NCBI GenBank assembly: GCA_900553115.1
Contig: USCF01000026.1
Coordinates: forward strand, 1-9,701
Source: an uncultured Alphaproteobacteria bacterium
GTDB lineage: Bacteria > Pseudomonadota > Alphaproteobacteria > RF32 > CAG-239
Reading direction: 5' to 3'
DNA: 9,701 nt
The first letter of the stretch is position 1. Each line of letters starts with the position of its first letter. The position numbers and the translations under genes are program-made. Below the pieces are notes generated by a model, which worked only from the letters and a program-made list of their open reading frames with translations, was not told the origin of the DNA and did not search any database. Positions 6,901-9,701 of the stretch are shown here, one piece after another.

Positions 6901-9592
6901 CAACTGTCCTGGCGTTACCAACCAATTCAATAGTACCTGTGCCTTTGTTTATGGCGTTTATAACATTATTGCCATACATTCCGAATAAATTAACAGAATT
7001 TTCTGATAGCAAGCGTATTTTACCGGTACCACCAAACGCATTATACAAAAATGAGTTTGAAGCGTTTTGAATATTAAGTCCATCAGGTGTTTTTTGATAC
7101 CAATTGCCAATGCCGATAACATTAGTGCATTGATTGCTTCCCAGTAAGCAATCTAGGTTTATATAGGCATTGGTTGCATTATAAGAGTTGTATCCGTTTT
7201 TGGTGGCTAACATGCCATATAAATAATCGTGATCTTTTTCTCCGGACGCTAATATGGTGATAGTTCCTTTTTTAGAAGTGAACGCGTTTATAACATCGGC
7301 TTGTTCAGATAAAGAGGCTATGCCAATAGCGTTGACGCCGACATTGTTGATTTCTCCAACTTGGAAAGTTATATCAGCATCTTTAGTTTTGGCGTTATAA
7401 ACATTACTGTCCAATTTATCCAATTCCGTAGTGTAATTAGACAAGGTTAGATAAGTGTCTTTATCATTAATTTTTATAACTTTTAAGGCTTTTTTATCAC
7501 TTTCCGAAAGATTAGAAGTGTTTAATTCAATGCTGGCATCATTTACAATATCATTGTCTTTAGCTTCTATAGTTGCAACTACGCAAGCATTGCCGCTTTG
7601 CTCATATCCAGAAAAGCAAGATGTTACTTTGTAGTGATTTCCGCTTTTGTCACTGCAAACTCCGCATATAGCATTATCAGGACATTTGTTGCTTGGATAC
7701 TCTTCTCTGTTGCAATCATTAACGCAAGAAAGTTTATCTAACGATATATTTTTGCCGTTAAGACATTTTGTTATACCAAAATGTTCTTGATTATCTGTAC
7801 ATTTATTACATTCAGCATCTGCAGGACAGGAATTTTGAATAGGAAATTCTGTTGTATTACAAGGTGTCACGCATTCATTTGTATCAGTTTTTTTCAGGTA
7901 TCCAAGTTCACATGTATTGAGCTTATATCTGGTTGTTTCTCCATCAGTACAGCTTCCGCAAGCGCCATTTTTAGGACAAGCAGCCAGCGGATAGTTAACA
8001 TTGGTGCAAGAACCTTCTGAAATAGGTTCACAGCTATTTCCTGCTTTGTTTAGTTCATAGTTTATCCAACAATTTTTGATGCGGTTATGTTCAATATTTT
8101 CTTTATCTATACATGTATCACATTCGGAATTTTTTGGGCAAGATGACTTCAGCGGATATACTGTGGACGGACAAGTTTGAGTATCGCCAACATATTTGCA
8201 AGAAGGAGAACCGGTGCTTGAGGTGTCTTTTTCATAAAATTCTTCGCATTTATTCATTTTGTAGCGCGTTATAGCTGTTCCTTTTGTGGTGCAGGATTCG
8301 CAAATGCCTTTATCTGGGCAGGCAGATAGTGGATAAGCGGTTGCCGTGCAAGTATCTGGAATTATTTGACATGCGGTGCCAGCCGTATTAATCTGATATC
8401 CTTCTCTACAGCCGGCTATTCTATAGCGTTTGGTCTTATTTGTATCTGTACAGGTGTTATAATAACTTGTGCTTTTATCAGGAATCGTCGTCAGCGGATA
8501 GTTGGTGGCGTTGCATTCCAAGTCTTTTATGTCTTCAAGGCAAACACGGCCATCGTCGCTGACTTTATAGCCATCTATACAAGAGGTGCATTTATTGCTG
8601 GCAGAATTATAATCTGCACAATTTTCCGGAATATCATCAACACAGCGGCCGTTTTCAATCTTATAGTATTGATGGCAGGCTAAGCAAATATTTTTGTTGC
8701 GATCATAATTTTTGCAGTGCAGAGCGTTGCTGATGTCAGGATTTGTCGGGTCTATCAGCGTGCAGCGGTCGCAGCCGCCGCAAATGTTTTTTTGCGAACA
8801 GGTGTAGCCGTCAGCGCATGTCAAATTGGTATAACAGCCGGCAGCGCAAACATTTTTTTTGCATTCACTTAGTTCGGTACAGCTTTCACAGCCGCCGCAT
8901 TTGTTGCGTTTGGAACAAGTATACCCCGGTTGGCAGGTTAGGTTGGTATAGCAGCCCTGATTGCAGGAGTTTTGTTTGCATGAAGATGAAGCTTTGCAGC
9001 TTTCGCAGCCGCCGCAAGTGTTGTAGCTGTCGCAAACTTCATTTTCGGAGCAAACTTTGTTTTCAAAACAGCCAAGGGCGCATTTGTTAACAGAACAATC
9101 TTGAGTGTTGCCAGAATCGTTCGACGAACCGCCAGAACCGCCTCCGCCGCCTCCAACACCAATTAAAGCAACAGTTCCGGCAGCAACACCGGCACCAACC
9201 AGCAGAGCAGTACCGCTCTTGGTCCAGTTGATTGGAGTTTGCGGAGCCGCGTATTTTTTGTTATAATTACTCAAAAAAGCCTTATGCGCGTATTCTGGAA
9301 TTTTTTCAGTGCAATCCGGATTAGACTTGGCACCGGCGCGGATAAGAGTTTTATACGCCAAATAATCTTGGCGCTTGATTGCTACGCAAACAGCCGTGTC
9401 GCCGTTTTGGTTGGTCGAGTTTAGATTAAGACCGCGGCGCTGCACGTCTTTCAACCCTTGCAGGTCGCCCTCTTCGGCAATATGATAGAAATTGGCAAAT
9501 GAAATCGGCGAAAGGTTATAGGCTTTTGCCGATTTACCGAATAAAATTATTGAAAGGCTGTATGCAGCTGCTTTTTTAAATAATTGGTTCAT
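3983..9592 (-). CDS. Giant Cys-rich ankyrin autotransporter (type Va secretion), surface protein
   Basis: This protein has 1869 residues. From the N-terminus: a signal peptide (1-24, cleavage after SAKA), an ankyrin-like region (about 33-95, with GDLQGLKDVQRRGLNLNSTN and NGDTAVCVAIKRQDYLAYK), a hydrophobic Gly/Ala segment (127-147) and a Gly/Ser linker. A Cys-rich region (166-670, 66 cysteines) follows, then a repetitive beta-helix-like passenger (about 690-1500) with many NAYGSG-TGKIDIS and IYGMYA units. It ends with an Autotransporter beta-barrel (about 1595-1869) whose last residue is Phe, as needed for outer-membrane insertion. ATG 9592 has GAGGA four bases before it. Autotransporters carry their own passenger across the outer membrane; the repeats suggest an adhesin or shield, but the ligand is unknown. 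Odd points are the number of cysteines, the second hydrophobic segment and the ankyrin-like part ahead of the passenger. The gene is monocistronic within the window. The barrel call is secure; the ankyrin call is weaker (two degenerate repeats). Confidence 0.92.
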   Translation of the reverse strand: MNQLFKKAAAYSLSIILFGKSAKAYNLSPISFANFYHIAEEGDLQGLKDVQRRGLNLNSTNQNGDTAVCVAIKRQDYLAYKTLIRAGAKSNPDCTEKIPEYAHKAFLSNYNKKYAAPQTPINWTKSGTALLVGAGVAAGTVALIGVGGGGGGSGGSSNDSGNTQDCSVNKCALGCFENKVCSENEVCDSYNTCGGCESCKASSSCKQNSCNQGCYTNLTCQPGYTCSKRNKCGGCESCTELSECKKNVCAAGCYTNLTCADGYTCSQKNICGGCDRCTLIDPTNPDISNALHCKNYDRNKNICLACHQYYKIENGRCVDDIPENCADYNSASNKCTSCIDGYKVSDDGRVCLEDIKDLECNATNYPLTTIPDKSTSYYNTCTDTNKTKRYRIAGCREGYQINTAGTACQIIPDTCTATAYPLSACPDKGICESCTTKGTAITRYKMNKCEEFYEKDTSSTGSPSCKYVGDTQTCPSTVYPLKSSCPKNSECDTCIDKENIEHNRIKNCWINYELNKAGNSCEPISEGSCTNVNYPLAACPKNGACGSCTDGETTRYKLNTCELGYLKKTDTNECVTPCNTTEFPIQNSCPADAECNKCTDNQEHFGITKCLNGKNISLDKLSCVNDCNREEYPSNKCPDNAICGVCSDKSGNHYKVTSCFSGYEQSGNACVVATIEAKDNDIVNDASIELNTSNLSESDKKALKVIKINDKDTYLTLSNYTTELDKLDSNVYNAKTKDADITFQVGEINNVGVNAIGIASLSEQADVINAFTSKKGTITILASGEKDHDYLYGMLATKNGYNSYNATNAYINLDCLLGSNQCTNVIGIGNWYQKTPDGLNIQNASNSFLYNAFGGTGKIRLLSENSVNLFGMYGNNVINAINKGTGTIELVGNARTVAGLYSDNESDLGVVVNAYGSGSTGKIDISFTNPIYYSGYSIYGIVNSNRKRTAANAYGSGATGEINISHNNKNSSITEIAGIENGDNAIYGATGKITISALARAVFGIRSGSNAASANSTGEINITIPETENFSTNIFGIAYNDYNAYGYNAYGSGSKGTISITTTGGYNTIYGLMGDIDNGAEGGIGTINITSEKLVKGSIVGIEGCNNSNGSGSSVNIKVNDQTTENKGTSSLQSIKGMMSNSYNGASDPNMKNDGTINISAAHNNFKIIGMDSISANLINNGKITIEGKRDIFNLETAGMQISGATLKAKNEQNSSIDITIDGISSIKYSFGTIETVKGHSAKAYGMNALNSSSISNRGSITITHNNPNTINLYGMSTSGKGGQATNYESGTITINVTKSSEVDGNIYGMYAEKGASATNLGTIKLTTKSNNNNVYGMYADNATITNKGTIELSVISTEKAFAMYAVNNSKLELSIDSTIKINGTQITSSAASVTKKDGKEYITLPTKKSAKSSSLQTFYIDKTSQIVNNGTIVSNIDFNANSDGGGKLVLAKGGKIIAPEIKGEITADANITSGGFDKTYSSENAVSGKNDEVKLNSGSALFDATLKNNDIVMTMKDFDKVVDDKSLAAYLQHNYNAKRNDGLFNQLKTYDTAQNLNSALNQNLGFSLLPNFAQENMNVFRSLSNLVTDTMFSQDLTNERMMVGYDYLGQDRSSKGRVTGYENTANSSYFLADTKLNNRQRFGLGVALTRFNSDYDDDSTRKTTFAQALASYMHNFGNHWQYAGVARLGYADGDYKRKAGSSRIEGDTSDILYGLNNELRYNYDFGFMTLEPQVELNAYGYYQRKIKEDDAKTDALLVDGTNNLSVEAGAGLYASKETVYGENGRIKARLGGSYYRELSQPYHSMHARVRDTDGYYLIESTDIFDRNRMVVRADITFSWKALDFYLRGSQFMEDKHTTVINAGVKYNF
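5483..7330 (-). repeat. Beta-helix-like passenger repeats
   Basis: Units of about 26-45 residues in residues 755-1370 repeat a G-T/K-I-x-I strand followed by a (I/L/V)YG(M/I) turn. Examples are NAYGSGSTGKIDIS (913), NAYGSGATGEINIS (952), NAYGSGSKGTISI (1048), and VYGMYA-type turns at 1310 and 1338. Such short strand-rich repeats are typical of autotransporter beta-helix stems. They are diverged, so not recent exact duplications. Confidence 0.75.
7583..8515 (-). repeat. Six YPL-CP cysteine modules of about 45-50 residues
   Basis: Modules start at Cys 360, 415, 474, 529, 578 and 627. The common pattern is C-x4-(Y/F)P(L/I/S)...CP-x3-x-C-x2-C...(K/R)-x2-C-x2-x-Y...C. Five have six cysteines; the first has lost the CP pair and keeps four. 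Two shorter modules (Cys 293-317 and 325-351, with CxxC and GYK) lie before them. The regularity implies disulfide-bonded domains in a row. Confidence 0.85.
8762..9097 (-). repeat. Three 39-residue repeats with eight conserved cysteines
   Basis: Residues 166-199, 205-238 and 244-277 repeat with an exact 39-residue period. The spacing is C-x4-C-x3-C-x5-C-x5-C-x5-C-x2-C-x2-C, with a consensus of GC-TNLTC, GYTCS and CGGC-SC. Units 2 and 3 are most alike (both GCYTNLTC), suggesting recent duplication. I know no family name for the unit; it resembles small disulfide-rich EGF-like or granulin-like modules in spacing only. Confidence 0.88.
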
Positions 9593-9665
9593 AACGTCCT
9601 CTTATACAAATCTTTTTCCAAAGTTTAGCGGATAGATTTGGTTAAGAAAAGTTTTTTATCTGAGA

Positions 9666-9695
9666 TATATACAAAAAAAGCCGCATCTTTTACAA
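9666..9695 (-). promoter_or_regulatory. Candidate promoter of the autotransporter gene
   Basis: The minus strand has TTGTAA (9690-9695), an 18-bp spacer and TATATA (9666-9671). The start would be near 9659, with a leader of about 67 bases. Overlapping bases GATGCGGC-TTTTTTT (9673-9687) look like the right arm and T-run of a terminator whose left arm would lie beyond the window, so this segment may instead end an upstream gene. Confidence 0.4.
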
Positions 9696-9701
9696 GAAAA
9701 C

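Noticed and set aside
9601..9625. TATAAG immediately before the autotransporter Shine-Dalgarno as a -10
   Set aside because: Transcription would start within the ribosome-binding site and no acceptable -35 lies 16-18 bp upstream.

Overview
The window is an AT-rich piece of a Gram-negative bacterial chromosome. Gram-negative is secure, because a 1869-residue protein ends in an outer-membrane autotransporter barrel with a terminal Phe. The initiator tRNA, the TTGACA-type promoters and the combination of ankyrin, Cys-rich and autotransporter parts would fit a host-associated low-GC alphaproteobacterium. That assignment is from general impression only and is tentative.

Layout. (1) Positions 1-2180, minus strand: a tightly packed surface-glycan operon read leftwards. 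It starts with a serine-recombinase-family protein whose recognisable catalytic positions are all substituted (1578-2180). That gene overlaps by 8 bp an RgpF-like glycan synthesis protein (731-1585). Next, in the same reading frame and separated by a single TAA, comes a GT4-type glycosyltransferase that leaves the window at its left edge (1-724). (2) Positions 2182-2328: the control region of that operon. Two inverted copies of a 17-bp sequence bracket 109 bp that holds promoter-like sequences facing both ways. The arrangement resembles an invertible (phase-variable) promoter, and the left copy is a 26-bp dyad overlapping the start of the recombinase-like gene. (3) Positions 2329-2880: a stretch without protein genes ending in an initiator tRNA-Met gene (2757-2833, minus). 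Its terminator and 3' end are duplicated 181 bp away, with a GC-rich 75-bp insert between the copies. (4) Positions 2953-3966: a divergently transcribed EamA/DMT-family transporter with its own promoter-like -35, Shine-Dalgarno sequence and terminator. (5) Positions 3983-9592, minus: a giant autotransporter made of signal peptide, ankyrin-like segment, hydrophobic Gly/Ala segment, Gly linker, 505 residues containing 66 cysteines in ordered repeats, a repetitive beta-helix-like passenger, and a C-terminal barrel.

How the parts relate. The left third looks like a glycan locus under local DNA-level or dyad-binding control. The right half makes a large surface protein. Both are surface-variation functions separated by housekeeping genes (tRNA-fMet, EamA transporter). 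The most noteworthy points are the inverted-repeat promoter region beside a catalytically degenerate recombinase, and the very Cys-rich ankyrin-bearing autotransporter.
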